Translations under genes and position numbers: made by a program
Shown here: piece after piece, positions 24,565-33,553 of the stretch
How positions within the stretch are numbered: the first letter of the stretch is position 1
Layout of the letters: each line of letters opens with the position of its first letter
NCBI GenBank assembly: GCA_037443785.1
Contig: JBBINR010000003.1
Coordinates: 90,230 to 154,229, forward strand
Length of the DNA: 64,000 nucleotides
Direction of reading: 5' to 3'
Source of the DNA: JAQUOA01 sp037443785
GTDB lineage: Bacteria; Bacteroidota; Ignavibacteria; UBA10030; UBA8401
Notes under the pieces: model-generated
Databases searched by the model: none
What the model saw: only the letters and a program-made list of their open reading frames with translations
Told to the model about the DNA's origin: nothing

Positions 24565-25449
24565 TTACTCTCCTCCAGAGGAAGTCGAGTCAGTCGATGA
24601 TATCATCAATTGAACCGAATGTTTATTGCGAAGCTGTTGAATAAAATTTTGATAGAGTTCCTGCCGCCGCTCCATTGCCAGTCGATTCCTGATTTCGCCG
24701 TCGACCGATGATAATGGTTTGATTGTTCCCTGTTTAAATTGCCCGAGTGATTGCATCACAACATATCCGATGCTTGTTTTTATCGGAAACGAAACTTCTT
24801 CCATTCCGAGAATGGAAGCAACTTTCCAAAGTTCCGGAGGGTACAATGCTGATTGAAGGAAAAACACCGAATCAGAAAATGATAATAGCCCCCGTGTCCC
24901 ATCACCACGAAGTTCTGAAATACTTTTATTCCATCCAATTGTGCTTAATGCAGAAGCGCGAAATTGAGTTGCATTTTCATTCTGATTGAAGATTGCAATG
25001 GATAGCCGCACCATATCTTCTTTAAGAACATAATCATCAGTGTGGTCTTTGAAGTATTGAGCAATCTCTTGCGATGAGACGCTGTTTTCGGCAAGCGAAT
25101 ACACTTCTTGTTCAAGAAGTTCTGCGATCGATAATTGTTTCCGTGCATCAGCAACTTTTTGTTGAATACTTTCGGATGCGTCATATCCCCGCCGCCGCGC
25201 TTCCTGGTAGAGCATTTCACTTGTAACCCAACGATTAACAATTTGATGTACTTCGGCATTGGTAAGAGTTTGGTCGGGATTTGCAAGCGATTGTACCATT
25301 TCCATCGTTAAAATTTGGTCGTCGACACTTGCAATAACGCGCCCATGTTGCGGAGAATCACTGCATGACCAAGCGATCAGAGCACCGAACAAAAAAAAGA
25401 AAGGAAAGCGTATGAAACGCTTTCCTTTGCTGTCAAAATAGGGTTTCAT
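24565..25449 (-). CDS. SurA/PrsA-like lipoprotein, divergent parvulin
   Basis: About 294 residues. The N-terminus is basic and hydrophobic (FFFLFGALIAWSC) with a lipobox-like Cys, suggesting a lipoprotein. The helical SurA/PrsA N-terminal domain follows (VIASVDDQILTMEMVQSLA, NRWVTSEMLYQEARRRGYD). The PPIase-like region ends with SIGYVVMQSLGQFKQG but lacks the clear HILI and GGDLG motifs of its neighbours, so isomerase activity is doubtful. It overlaps the upstream PPIase by one base. Probable periplasmic chaperone. Confidence 0.78.
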   Translation of the reverse strand: MKPYFDSKGKRFIRFPFFFLFGALIAWSCSDSPQHGRVIASVDDQILTMEMVQSLANPDQTLTNAEVHQIVNRWVTSEMLYQEARRRGYDASESIQQKVADARKQLSIAELLEQEVYSLAENSVSSQEIAQYFKDHTDDYVLKEDMVRLSIAIFNQNENATQFRASALSTIGWNKSISELRGDGTRGLLSFSDSVFFLQSALYPPELWKVASILGMEEVSFPIKTSIGYVVMQSLGQFKQGTIKPLSSVDGEIRNRLAMERRQELYQNFIQQLRNKHSVQLMISSTDSTSSGGE

Positions 25450-27551
25450 TATGGCTGTTTTGTCGAGGCTGCGCCAGCAGGCGATGCGAATGTCTTGCTC
25501 AGTCCCTCGGTGTTGATAACAACAGGGTATTTTTTCTTCAAAGATTCATACCACAGTTCTTCAATTCGTTTTGTTTCATATTCCTGAAATGCGCCGGAAA
25601 GTTCTGATTGTGCTTCGTCAAATGTCTTTTCACGCGCAGCATCTTTTTGAATCACTTTGATAAACGAGAATCCGCCGTCATTAGGGAAATAACTTGTCGT
25701 ATCATTTCCATTGCTTTCCCAGGCTCGTTTGGTCAACACATTTGTTGTAACCGGCTGTAATCCCCATACGCCGCGCTTTTCAACAGTGGCACCGCGTTTA
25801 TTGTATATCGCTGCCGCCGAATCAAAAGAGATCGGTGTGATTGCGATCTTCAATGTATCGTATTGAACTTTTTTAGTTTTCTTATTTGTCTTTTTTGCGA
25901 CAAGCGAATCAATGGTATATCCGGAGATTACCTTTTTAACAACCGTTGCTATGCTGTCATTCAGCACAAAAATCTCCTGTACGTTCACTCTGTCCGGCCA
26001 TGTATATTTGGAATGATTGCTTCCATAAAATACACGAAGGGCAGAATCGGTTGGTGCGACTTTGTTCCAGACATTCTCTTGTTCAGCTTTAAACAACAAA
26101 ATTCCATCCTCGTATTCTTTCATTGTTTGTGCAAAATCCGGGAACGAATTCTCAATCTGATGTGCATAATGTTCGATGACTAAACTGATGCCGATTTTGT
26201 CGACAATTGCCTTAAATGTCGTCGATGTATTGAACGAAAGATTTCTTAATTCTTGATTTATTTTCGCAGCGGTAATCAATTGCTGGATCGATATTTTTTG
26301 TCCGTCAAAAGTATAAATTACTTTAGATCGTACAGCTGCGGTATAAGTACTGTCCCAGGTTGAATCATTTGTCGTCTTGGAAGTATCTACATTAGTAACA
26401 AATGCAGCATATCCCAAAGAATCTTGCATGAAACCGTATTGCTTTTTAATCTTCTCGACCATTAAATCATAATCATGTTGAAAACGGTATCGTTGGTATT
26501 CCGATTTCAAATCTTGTTCAAGATCTTTGAATTGCTGAACTCCCTGCGCGTCAAACCGCTTAACAAGATGTAAGCCAAATTGTGTTTTAACGATAGTTGA
26601 TACGTCACCGTCTTTCATTCTAAAAATTACATCGTCAAATTCACGAACAGTTCTGCCGCGATCAATGTATCCAAGATCTCCACCGCGGGGTGAGCTGTAT
26701 GTGTCATCGGAATTTCTCATTGCGAGATCGGCAAACGCAGCACCTTTCATTACGGAATCACGGACAGCGAGTAACGCTTGCGCCGCTTTTACACTGTCGT
26801 CCGCATTTGCGTTGGGTGCAAGTCGTTTCATAATGTGGCTGACGTGAACGGCTTTTTGGTTCGTCTGCATATCGGTCAGTTTTATGATGTGGTATCCGAA
26901 TTGCGTGCGAGTTGGAGTATGTGAAAACTCTCCAACTTTCATTGAATAGACAGCATCTTCAAATTCCGGAACCATCATCCCGCCGGAAAAATAATAGAGA
27001 TCACCTTTGTTGTATTGAGCGGAAGGGTCCTGCGAATTATTGACCGCGAGTTTTTCAAACGGGATTCCAGCGGAGAGCGAATCGATAATTTTTTTTGCGG
27101 TGGTGAAAGCGGCCAGGGTATCTGCTGGAGCTGCATTTGGTTGCAATCGGATAAGAATATGACTGGCGCGGACTTCTTTCAATTTTCTCTGATATAATCG
27201 TTCAAGTGCAGGCTTTGTGATTTCTTTCTCAATCATGTATGAAACGGCAAGGTTTTTTCGATAGTCATTAAGTTCATTGACAAGTTCATGATCTTTATCG
27301 TAGCCTGCCGCTTTTGCTTCTTTCACTTTTAGGCGAAATTTTGTGTACAAATCAAGGAACTTTTGACGATCTTCAATCGAAGTTTTTTGTGCAGCTTCAC
27401 GTCCGCCATTATTTTTTGCAAAGGTTTGTTCAAACTCTTCCACAGAAATTTTCTCGCCTCCAATATCGGCAACAAACGCTCCGCCGCAACCAATTCCATC
27501 AATGGCAAGAAGAAAAATTACTACTGCAGTTATCATTGTTGAAAAACGCAT
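25449..27551 (-). CDS. Large SurA/PpiD-like peptidyl-prolyl isomerase with two parvulin domains
   Basis: About 700 residues. A signal peptide with a possible lipobox (LLAIDGIGCGG) is followed by a SurA-like helical domain. Two parvulin domains follow: RASHILIRL with FGYHIIKLTD, and VSHIMKRL with SSPRGGDLGYIDRG and FGLHLVKR. A further ~300 residues resemble another degenerate chaperone/PPIC region (YTWPDRVNVQEIFVLND). It is the first and largest gene of the three-gene set. It is probably involved in outer-membrane or secreted protein folding. Confidence 0.88.
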   Translation of the reverse strand: MRFSTMITAVVIFLLAIDGIGCGGAFVADIGGEKISVEEFEQTFAKNNGGREAAQKTSIEDRQKFLDLYTKFRLKVKEAKAAGYDKDHELVNELNDYRKNLAVSYMIEKEITKPALERLYQRKLKEVRASHILIRLQPNAAPADTLAAFTTAKKIIDSLSAGIPFEKLAVNNSQDPSAQYNKGDLYYFSGGMMVPEFEDAVYSMKVGEFSHTPTRTQFGYHIIKLTDMQTNQKAVHVSHIMKRLAPNANADDSVKAAQALLAVRDSVMKGAAFADLAMRNSDDTYSSPRGGDLGYIDRGRTVREFDDVIFRMKDGDVSTIVKTQFGLHLVKRFDAQGVQQFKDLEQDLKSEYQRYRFQHDYDLMVEKIKKQYGFMQDSLGYAAFVTNVDTSKTTNDSTWDSTYTAAVRSKVIYTFDGQKISIQQLITAAKINQELRNLSFNTSTTFKAIVDKIGISLVIEHYAHQIENSFPDFAQTMKEYEDGILLFKAEQENVWNKVAPTDSALRVFYGSNHSKYTWPDRVNVQEIFVLNDSIATVVKKVISGYTIDSLVAKKTNKKTKKVQYDTLKIAITPISFDSAAAIYNKRGATVEKRGVWGLQPVTTNVLTKRAWESNGNDTTSYFPNDGGFSFIKVIQKDAAREKTFDEAQSELSGAFQEYETKRIEELWYESLKKKYPVVINTEGLSKTFASPAGAASTKQP

Positions 27552-27738
27552 ACCGCAAGTCTCCTCATTATGATTACAAAATTGCTGATTAGAAATCGTT
27601 GTAAGTGTATAAAAATAATGAAATTAGCAGATACAAGCAATGAAAGATATCCGCTAAATTCAAACAATCCACGTATTTGACGAATAAAAAGGCACGATCG
27701 TTCCATTAATTGGTATTTGCAAAACGGTTCAGTATTTT

Positions 27739-27927
27739 ATGGATATGGACGGATTTGCAACATTCACTTGTGCGTATTGCGGTGAAGAAAATGAAATTTT
27801 TGTTGAGCCCGAAGGCGGAACAAACCAGTTGCTCACGGAAGATTGCTCTGTCTGCTGCCGTCCGAATGTTCTCCACATTCGTGTTGTTGGAGATGAAATC
27901 GTGATAGAAACTGAATTTGAAGGATAA
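27739..27927 (+). CDS. CPXCG-motif cysteine-rich protein
   Basis: 62 residues. Two Cys pairs, CAYCG near the N-terminus and CSVCCRPN in the middle, suggest a small zinc ribbon, and the protein ends DEIVIETEFEG. It matches the family of CPXCG-containing cysteine-rich proteins, whose role is unknown. It lies 3 bp before the DinB gene on the same strand. An ATG at 27745 is an alternative start. Confidence 0.85.
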   Translation: MDMDGFATFTCAYCGEENEIFVEPEGGTNQLLTEDCSVCCRPNVLHIRVVGDEIVIETEFEG

Positions 27928-27930
27928 ACT

Positions 27931-28416
27931 ATGACCGTTGCTCAATTCCATCAATATGCCGTCGAAATTTTACAACCAACCGAATCATTATTTCTTTTTG
28001 TGCCTGAGGATAAAAAAGATTGGCAGCCAGTTGAAGGAGCATTTACCGCGGGACAGTTGATGCTCCATATGGCCGAAGCCCTGCGCTTCAACGCTAATGG
28101 AATTCAAAAGAACGAATGGGCTGTTCCTTCGATGCGTCATATTTTCGTTGCGAATAGAAAAACTTCAAGCGCAACAGTCCAAGAAGCATTGAGTACATAT
28201 CGTGAGTCGTCAAAATTATTTTTAGATATTTTCGCATCGATGGATAACGAAGAATTTCAACATGGCGAGGTGGATTCCATTCAAATGGGAAAGGTGCAGA
28301 AATGGAGAATATCGCTATTTGCACTTGACCATCATTTGAACCATAAAGCGGAATTGTTTATGTATTTAAAATTGATGGGAGTGAAAGTCGGTACAAAAGA
28401 ATTATATCAAGGATGA
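27931..28416 (+). CDS. DinB-family protein
   Basis: About 161 residues forming a four-helix DinB/YfiT-like fold. The expected three metal-ligand His are present: one in QLMLHMAEA and two in ALDHHLNHKAEL. Family members include metal-dependent thiol transferases and hydrolases; the substrate is unknown. Cotranscribed with the CPXCG gene. Confidence 0.87.
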   Translation: MTVAQFHQYAVEILQPTESLFLFVPEDKKDWQPVEGAFTAGQLMLHMAEALRFNANGIQKNEWAVPSMRHIFVANRKTSSATVQEALSTYRESSKLFLDIFASMDNEEFQHGEVDSIQMGKVQKWRISLFALDHHLNHKAELFMYLKLMGVKVGTKELYQG

Positions 28417-28441
28417 TATGCCATTCAATTAAGAATTTCTA

Positions 28442-29206
28442 TTACACCGCTTTTTGAAGTGTTCGTACCGCAAGAACGAACATCAATCCTGAAAAAAACA
28501 AGAAGCCAAACGTTTCTTTTACTATCATTGAAAAATTTCCAACACCGATTGTAAGGTATCGAAGAATATCAGTATGCCATGTCACCGGATTGAATGATGC
28601 AATCACTTGAATCCAATGAGGAACAGAATCCAGCGGATAAAACATACTGCTGACGAACATCAAAACAAAGTAAGCAACATTGATGAATGTGTTGAACGCA
28701 TCGCTGCGACGGATGATAAAAGCACCGATGGCAAGGATAAAAAACCATCCGCTGATTCCCATGATGACCGCAGCGATTGTTAACGGCAACAATACGATTT
28801 TTATATGAATATGAAGAATAAATATTGCGGCGCCTAATGTTAACAATGCCTGCACAACGGACATGATGCATTGAAAGAGAACTTTTCCAAACAGATATTC
28901 ACCTCGCGTCATTGGATACGTAAGAAATTCATAAAAAATTCCCGTTTCACGGTCATGGAAGAAAGCGTATGACTGATTGATGGCACTTCCGAAACACGAC
29001 ATGGCAAGAACGCCGGCGAGAAAAAATTCATTATAACTAACTGCCGTCCCTTTTATGATCACACCAATTCCAACGGCTTTATCGAGCCCAACGCCAAACA
29101 TTAATAGATAGAGCAAGGGAACAGCCATATCGAAAAAGAGCCACATTAAGCTGGTCGTTCTGATCAATGCATCACGATATACAACAGCTAAACTGTTCTG
29201 CATCAT
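28442..29206 (-). CDS. ABC-2 type transporter permease
   Basis: About 254 residues with six membrane helices and an ABC-2 pattern (YREALIR-like N-terminus, FFLAGVLAMSCFGSAINQS, RETGIFYEFLTYPMTRGEYLFGK, ASFNPVTWHTDILRYL). It pairs with the ATPase gene upstream, which it overlaps by 4 bp (ATGA), forming a DrrAB-like exporter. The substrate is unknown. Confidence 0.9.
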   Translation of the reverse strand: MMQNSLAVVYRDALIRTTSLMWLFFDMAVPLLYLLMFGVGLDKAVGIGVIIKGTAVSYNEFFLAGVLAMSCFGSAINQSYAFFHDRETGIFYEFLTYPMTRGEYLFGKVLFQCIMSVVQALLTLGAAIFILHIHIKIVLLPLTIAAVIMGISGWFFILAIGAFIIRRSDAFNTFINVAYFVLMFVSSMFYPLDSVPHWIQVIASFNPVTWHTDILRYLTIGVGNFSMIVKETFGFLFFSGLMFVLAVRTLQKAV

Positions 29207-30156
29207 ACCAAAGCTCCTTTTTTTTCGTCGATCAAGTGAACAAATACATCTTCAAGCGACGCGGTTGATATTTCGAAGTGGACGAGCGAGCCGGACGATT
29301 GAGCCACACTCAATGCTCGTAATGCCGCTTCATGTTCACGAACCGACATATCAATTGCGGATCTTTCGACAGTTATTTGCAGCGGTTGAATTTGGAGTAA
29401 TTCTTGTTCCAACTGTTTTGATACCTCTTTAAATTTAAGCGAGAGATAAAAAATCTGCAGTCCCATCTTCTTTACATCGTTGGTCGTACCGCTGGCAATA
29501 ATTTTTCCATGATTGAGAATTGTAATTGCATCGCATAATTCTTCAGCTTCTTCAAGCATGTGAGTCGTCAAGACGATTGTACGCCCAAGCCGTGCTTCCT
29601 CTTTGATGGCGGTTATCGTCGCTCGTTTGTTGAACGTGTCCATTCCCGTCGTTGCTTCGTCAAGAAAAATGATCGACTTCGTAGTAAAAAACATTTTAGC
29701 AACTTGCAAACGGCGCTTCATTCCGCCGCTGAGATCCATGGCCTGTTGAGAGAGAACATCTTGTAATCCGAATAATTCAATGGCACGGCCGGCTCTGACT
29801 TCGATCTCTTTTTTTGTCATTCCGTGAAATTTTCCAAACGTCACAAAATTATTTTTGACGGAAAGGAATTCATCGACAGAATTTTCCTGCAGCACGACAC
29901 AAATATTTTTTCGCACCTGGAGGGGTTGGGATCGGATATCGAAACCATTCACGGTTACCGTGCCGGAAGTTGGCTCCGTCAGTGTGGTAAGTATTTTTAT
30001 TGTTGTTGATTTCCCCGCTCCGTTCGGTCCAAGCAATCCGTAAATCTGACCTGATTGAACATCAAACGAGATATCGTCAATAGCGCGTATGGGAAGCCCC
30101 TTTTTGGGGCGGTATTCTTTGACAAGATGTTGAATGGAAATTGCAGGGGTATTCAT
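29203..30156 (-). CDS. ABC transporter ATP-binding protein (DrrA-like)
   Basis: About 317 residues. Walker A GPNGAGKSTT, the signature LSGGMKRRLQVA, Walker B IIFLDEATTGMD and the switch His in LTTHMLEEAEEL are all intact. The C-terminal ~90 residues fit the DrrA-type extension. It works with the permease encoded directly downstream, powering export of a drug or lipid-like compound, or an envelope component. Confidence 0.94.
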   Translation of the reverse strand: MNTPAISIQHLVKEYRPKKGLPIRAIDDISFDVQSGQIYGLLGPNGAGKSTTIKILTTLTEPTSGTVTVNGFDIRSQPLQVRKNICVVLQENSVDEFLSVKNNFVTFGKFHGMTKKEIEVRAGRAIELFGLQDVLSQQAMDLSGGMKRRLQVAKMFFTTKSIIFLDEATTGMDTFNKRATITAIKEEARLGRTIVLTTHMLEEAEELCDAITILNHGKIIASGTTNDVKKMGLQIFYLSLKFKEVSKQLEQELLQIQPLQITVERSAIDMSVREHEAALRALSVAQSSGSLVHFEISTASLEDVFVHLIDEKKGALV

Positions 30157-30182
30157 ACGGTCAAGATAGGGAAAATATTTTT

Positions 30183-30761
30183 TTATTCCGACTGAAGAGT
30201 ATCGAACAGATCTGTAAATTGTTTAATAATTGCAGCCGTCGCACCCCATACGGGTTCTTTCCAAACATCGTAGAAAAAAACTTCTCTTCGAACTCCGCGA
30301 AGCTCCCGCATTTCAGATCTGCGCAATGATCTATCAAAAAATTTGTCAAGGGGGATGCAAAGAATTTCTGCGACTTCTGTATTGCTGGTTGTTAATGAGG
30401 GAAGAGTCTCAATATATCCCACGAAGGGAGTTACGACGAAACCGGTAGGAATACGAATATCATCCAGCGATCCCAGAATTTTTATGAATGACTGCTGTAA
30501 GCCTATTTCTTCTTCAGTTTCGCGCAGTGCAGCGATGAGCGATGATTCGTCACTTTCATCGACCATTCCGCCGGGAAAAGAAATCTGTCCTTTATGGTGT
30601 TCTACCTCATCAGTTCGTTTGGTCAGGAGAAGTGAGTATGTCCCTTGCTCCTGAATGATCGGCACCAATACTGCCGCCGAAGCATAACCGTGCGTGTTCA
30701 TCGTTTTTCGTTCGCGATGTGCAAGGACTTTTTTTATTGTCGAAATTGAAAGGTTCATCAA
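30183..30761 (-). CDS. Nudix hydrolase, CoA pyrophosphatase type
   Basis: About 192 residues. The Nudix box is complete: GGMVDESDESSLIAALRETEEE, then IGL, preceded by QISFPGG as in CoA/NADH pyrophosphatases of the NudL/YeaB type. It hydrolyses CoA or a similar nucleotide diphosphate. It overlaps the NDH-2 gene upstream by 4 bp, so the two are coupled. MNLSIS (one codon in) is an alternative start. Confidence 0.88.
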   Translation of the reverse strand: MMNLSISTIKKVLAHRERKTMNTHGYASAAVLVPIIQEQGTYSLLLTKRTDEVEHHKGQISFPGGMVDESDESSLIAALRETEEEIGLQQSFIKILGSLDDIRIPTGFVVTPFVGYIETLPSLTTSNTEVAEILCIPLDKFFDRSLRRSEMRELRGVRREVFFYDVWKEPVWGATAAIIKQFTDLFDTLQSE

Positions 30762-31993
30762 AACCTACTGGCATCTCTGCCAAAAAGAAACGTTTTCATC
30801 CAATCGAATATCACAAGGACTTTGTTTTTAAAACTCACAAGCTTTGTCAAATACGCTGACCGCCAAAAAATAAACGTCGAGAATCCTTTTCCTTTTACTT
30901 GCGGAAGATTTGCAAGAGCTTTATTGCTTCCAATATACGCAAGCATTCCTTTATTGGTGAAGACAAAATTTTTTACCTGTTTCCCTTGTGCCTTACGATT
31001 CAACGATTTCGACAGATAATGCCCTTGTTGTTGGGCAACTTGGGCAACGGCCGGAAGATTTTCGCCGTCAATTGCTGCGCAATCTCCTAAAGCATAGATA
31101 AATGGAAATCCTTTTACCCTCAATTGTTCATCGGTAAGAACTCGTCCTGCACGGTCTTTTTCAAACGATAAGTTGTTTACAAATGCATTCGGAGTATTTC
31201 CCGTTGACCATACGAGCATTCCATACGGTACTTGCGAACCATCTTTTAAGATCAATTCCTTTTCTTCAACTCGTTCCACTTGAGATTTCAAACGGACGGA
31301 GATTTTTTGCCGCTTGAAAATTTTTAGCGTGTATTCACTCAACGTTGCATCAAATGTATTCAGAATGGTATTTCCCGCTTCGAATAATGTGATGGCAACA
31401 TCGGGAATACAGGATCGATATGACTCGGCGAGATCTTCCGTCAAAAAATCGTGAAGCTCTGCCGCAAATTCAACACCGGTCGGTCCGCCGCCGACAATAA
31501 CAAAGTGCAGAAGCCGTTTTTGCTCTTCAGGTTTAATTCCGGGAGAGCTTGCTCGCTCAAAATTTTCGATGATGCGTTGTCTGATTGCACGTGCATCGGA
31601 TAATTCTTTGAGCAGCATTCCGTATTGTGAAACTCCTTCAATGCCAAATGTGTTGCTCGTTGCGCCGACACCAATCACTAAAAAGTCAAACGAAATTTGA
31701 AATTCATTTCCATCCAGTGCATTCTTGCAGAAAAGATTTTTTTTCTCAACATCAAGAGAAATGCCCAATGCATTGTAATACGTGCTATATTCTTTTGCAC
31801 TTCGAATGGGTTCTATGATTGAACGGAATTCTATTGTACCAACTGTCGTGCTGGGAAGAAGGGGAGTAAAAATAAAATGATTACGAGGGCTTACAATCAC
31901 GACATCGTACAAGCTCGTATTGATTCCTTTTAATGTACTAAATGATGCGAACCCGCTTCCCAAAATGATAAGTTTTTGTTTTAATTTTTTCAT
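30758..31993 (-). CDS. ndh: Type II NADH dehydrogenase-like flavoprotein
   Basis: About 411 residues. An N-terminal FAD-binding Rossmann motif (IILGSGFASFSTL), the FIFTPLLPSTTVGTIE segment typical of NDH-2, a second nucleotide site VIVGGGPTGVEFAAEL for NADH, and YALGDCAAID for FAD. The C-terminal amphipathic region (WRSAYLTKLVSFKNKVLVIFDWMKTF) is the usual membrane anchor. It oxidises NADH and reduces quinone without pumping protons. Confidence 0.92.
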   Translation of the reverse strand: MKKLKQKLIILGSGFASFSTLKGINTSLYDVVIVSPRNHFIFTPLLPSTTVGTIEFRSIIEPIRSAKEYSTYYNALGISLDVEKKNLFCKNALDGNEFQISFDFLVIGVGATSNTFGIEGVSQYGMLLKELSDARAIRQRIIENFERASSPGIKPEEQKRLLHFVIVGGGPTGVEFAAELHDFLTEDLAESYRSCIPDVAITLFEAGNTILNTFDATLSEYTLKIFKRQKISVRLKSQVERVEEKELILKDGSQVPYGMLVWSTGNTPNAFVNNLSFEKDRAGRVLTDEQLRVKGFPFIYALGDCAAIDGENLPAVAQVAQQQGHYLSKSLNRKAQGKQVKNFVFTNKGMLAYIGSNKALANLPQVKGKGFSTFIFWRSAYLTKLVSFKNKVLVIFDWMKTFLFGRDASRF

Positions 31994-32014
31994 TTTATCC
32001 TAACCTTAAAAATC

Positions 32015-32028
32015 AGATAAATTTATCT
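32015..32028. promoter_or_regulatory. 14-bp perfect palindrome upstream of the NDH-2 gene
   Basis: AGATAAATTTATCT is self-complementary and lies 22-35 bp before the NDH-2 start. It could be an operator over the promoter. AT-rich palindromes arise by chance, so confidence is low. Confidence 0.3.
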
Positions 32029-32161
32029 ATAAAATACAAAAAAATTAATACCTGGGTTGAAAATAACACGTTTTGGAGTAAGTATGCCGTTAAACCTTCA
32101 TTTATTTTTTTTGTCAAAGAGTGGCATGACCAAATTCATTCAAGAAATAAGGGTGGGTAGC

Positions 32162-32536
32162 ATGAAGCATTTTGTTAAAATTTTGGTGAGTTTACTTATT
32201 GTTTTGTTTATTTCAACAGCAGCAATGGCGCAGCCTGGAAGAGGAAACAGGGCAGAAATGGAAACAAACCGGATCAAAGAAAAAGTAGGATTGACTGACG
32301 AGCAGACAAAAAGCGTTCGAACGATATTGAAGCAACGAAGCGAAGCGATGAGAAAAGAATTTGAAGTGCATGAAGGAGACCGCAGTGCGATACGAGAGGC
32401 GATGCAAAAGAATATGCAAAAATCGGATTCCACAATAGAAAAATTATTGACCGCCGATCAGAAAAAGAAATTCGAATTGTATAAAAAAGAACGGGACGAG
32501 GAAATTCGTAATCGAATGAAAGAACGACAACGATAA
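32162..32536 (+). CDS. Small exported Spy/CpxP-like protein
   Basis: About 124 residues. A signal peptide (MKHFVKILVSLLIVLFISTAAMAQ) is followed by a highly charged helical domain with two LTxxQ-like motifs, KVGLTDEQTKS and LLTADQKKKF, as in the periplasmic stress chaperones Spy and CpxP. ATG 32162 is preferred: upstream in-frame codons would place a charged stretch before the signal peptide. It precedes a lipoprotein gene by 36 bp. Confidence 0.75.
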   Translation: MKHFVKILVSLLIVLFISTAAMAQPGRGNRAEMETNRIKEKVGLTDEQTKSVRTILKQRSEAMRKEFEVHEGDRSAIREAMQKNMQKSDSTIEKLLTADQKKKFELYKKERDEEIRNRMKERQR

Positions 32537-32572
32537 CAAATTTTCTCAAACACAATATAAAGGGACAGCAGT

Positions 32573-33472
32573 ATGAAGGCACAAAAACTCATTACACAAT
32601 TTGCGACACTTATGCTCATTTCCGGATTAGTTTTCGTCGGATGCAAGAAGGATAATCCGGTTGATGCTGCACTTTCGAGTGCTGTATATGATGATGCGGC
32701 ATATTCAATTTCAGGTGCAGTCGGTGATCAAAGTGGCGGTGCGATGGAAAGTTTTGGTGATCTGCTCACCATTCAATCGCAAGGCTCAATTAATCAAACG
32801 ACCCCATTGGTTGATGGCGGGTTTGAAAAAACAACGGCAGATAGCGGATCCTATAACCCTGCGACCGGCTGGTGGACAGTTAGTATCAGTAAAAGTCGAT
32901 CCAATATGCGAGTGACTGCCTCTGTAACACGCACCTATCAATTCCGATTTTGGAAAAATGATTCCGTCCATCAAGCCTTTTATGTCGTCAGCGGCGACAC
33001 TGCGAAAAAAATGGAATTTAAGGTTGTGAACGGAACCGGTTATTTTAAGAATCCACATGTCGTTCACCATTTAACACAAGTGCAGGGGGCATGGCTTGCT
33101 TCAAATATTAACAAAGACACCGTTACAATTTCGTTGCAAGAAAATTATATTCGCAAAGGGATTGATTCTGTTACGACGTTACGTGCAACAAGAATTTTTG
33201 ATCACACATTGACTTTGACATCGGTGAATGTCACGACCCTACGATTTAAACCGGCGATAAGAACATTTGCTGCCTGGAGAGATAATTTAGTGAATTCCAT
33301 TACGGGAACGATTAAAGGCCACATTAGTGCTACCGCGACCATTATTAAGGGTGAAAATGACAATGTAAAATCAATCGAAAAAGATTTCGAAGTCACAGTC
33401 GGCTCGGGTACTGGTTCAATCTCAATCAATGGGAACAAATATTCGTGTGATATGATGTACGGTGACCGTTAA
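32573..33472 (+). CDS. Predicted lipoprotein of unknown function
   Basis: About 299 residues. The signal peptide with lipobox LVFVGCKK places Cys24 as the lipidation site. The rest is rich in beta-prone and Thr/Ser-rich stretches, consistent with an extracytoplasmic beta-fold, with a late IKGHISATATI segment. I recognise no family. It is probably cotranscribed with the Spy-like gene, and a strong terminator follows. Confidence 0.7.
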   Translation: MKAQKLITQFATLMLISGLVFVGCKKDNPVDAALSSAVYDDAAYSISGAVGDQSGGAMESFGDLLTIQSQGSINQTTPLVDGGFEKTTADSGSYNPATGWWTVSISKSRSNMRVTASVTRTYQFRFWKNDSVHQAFYVVSGDTAKKMEFKVVNGTGYFKNPHVVHHLTQVQGAWLASNINKDTVTISLQENYIRKGIDSVTTLRATRIFDHTLTLTSVNVTTLRFKPAIRTFAAWRDNLVNSITGTIKGHISATATIIKGENDNVKSIEKDFEVTVGSGTGSISINGNKYSCDMMYGDR

Positions 33473-33509
33473 TAATGAGGTGAAAAGCTTTGTGAAGATT
33501 GTGCGTAAG

Positions 33510-33542
33510 AAAAAGAGGAAGCATTTATGCTTCCTCTTTTTT
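33510..33542 (+). terminator. Intrinsic terminator after the lipoprotein gene
   Basis: AAAAAGAGGAAGCAT (33510-33524) and ATGCTTCCTCTTTTT (33527-33541) form a perfect 15-bp inverted repeat ending in a T-tract. It ends only 12 bp before the ATG of the next gene, so that gene needs a promoter overlapping the hairpin, or readthrough. Confidence 0.85.
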
Positions 33543-33553
33543 ACTTTGCAGCC

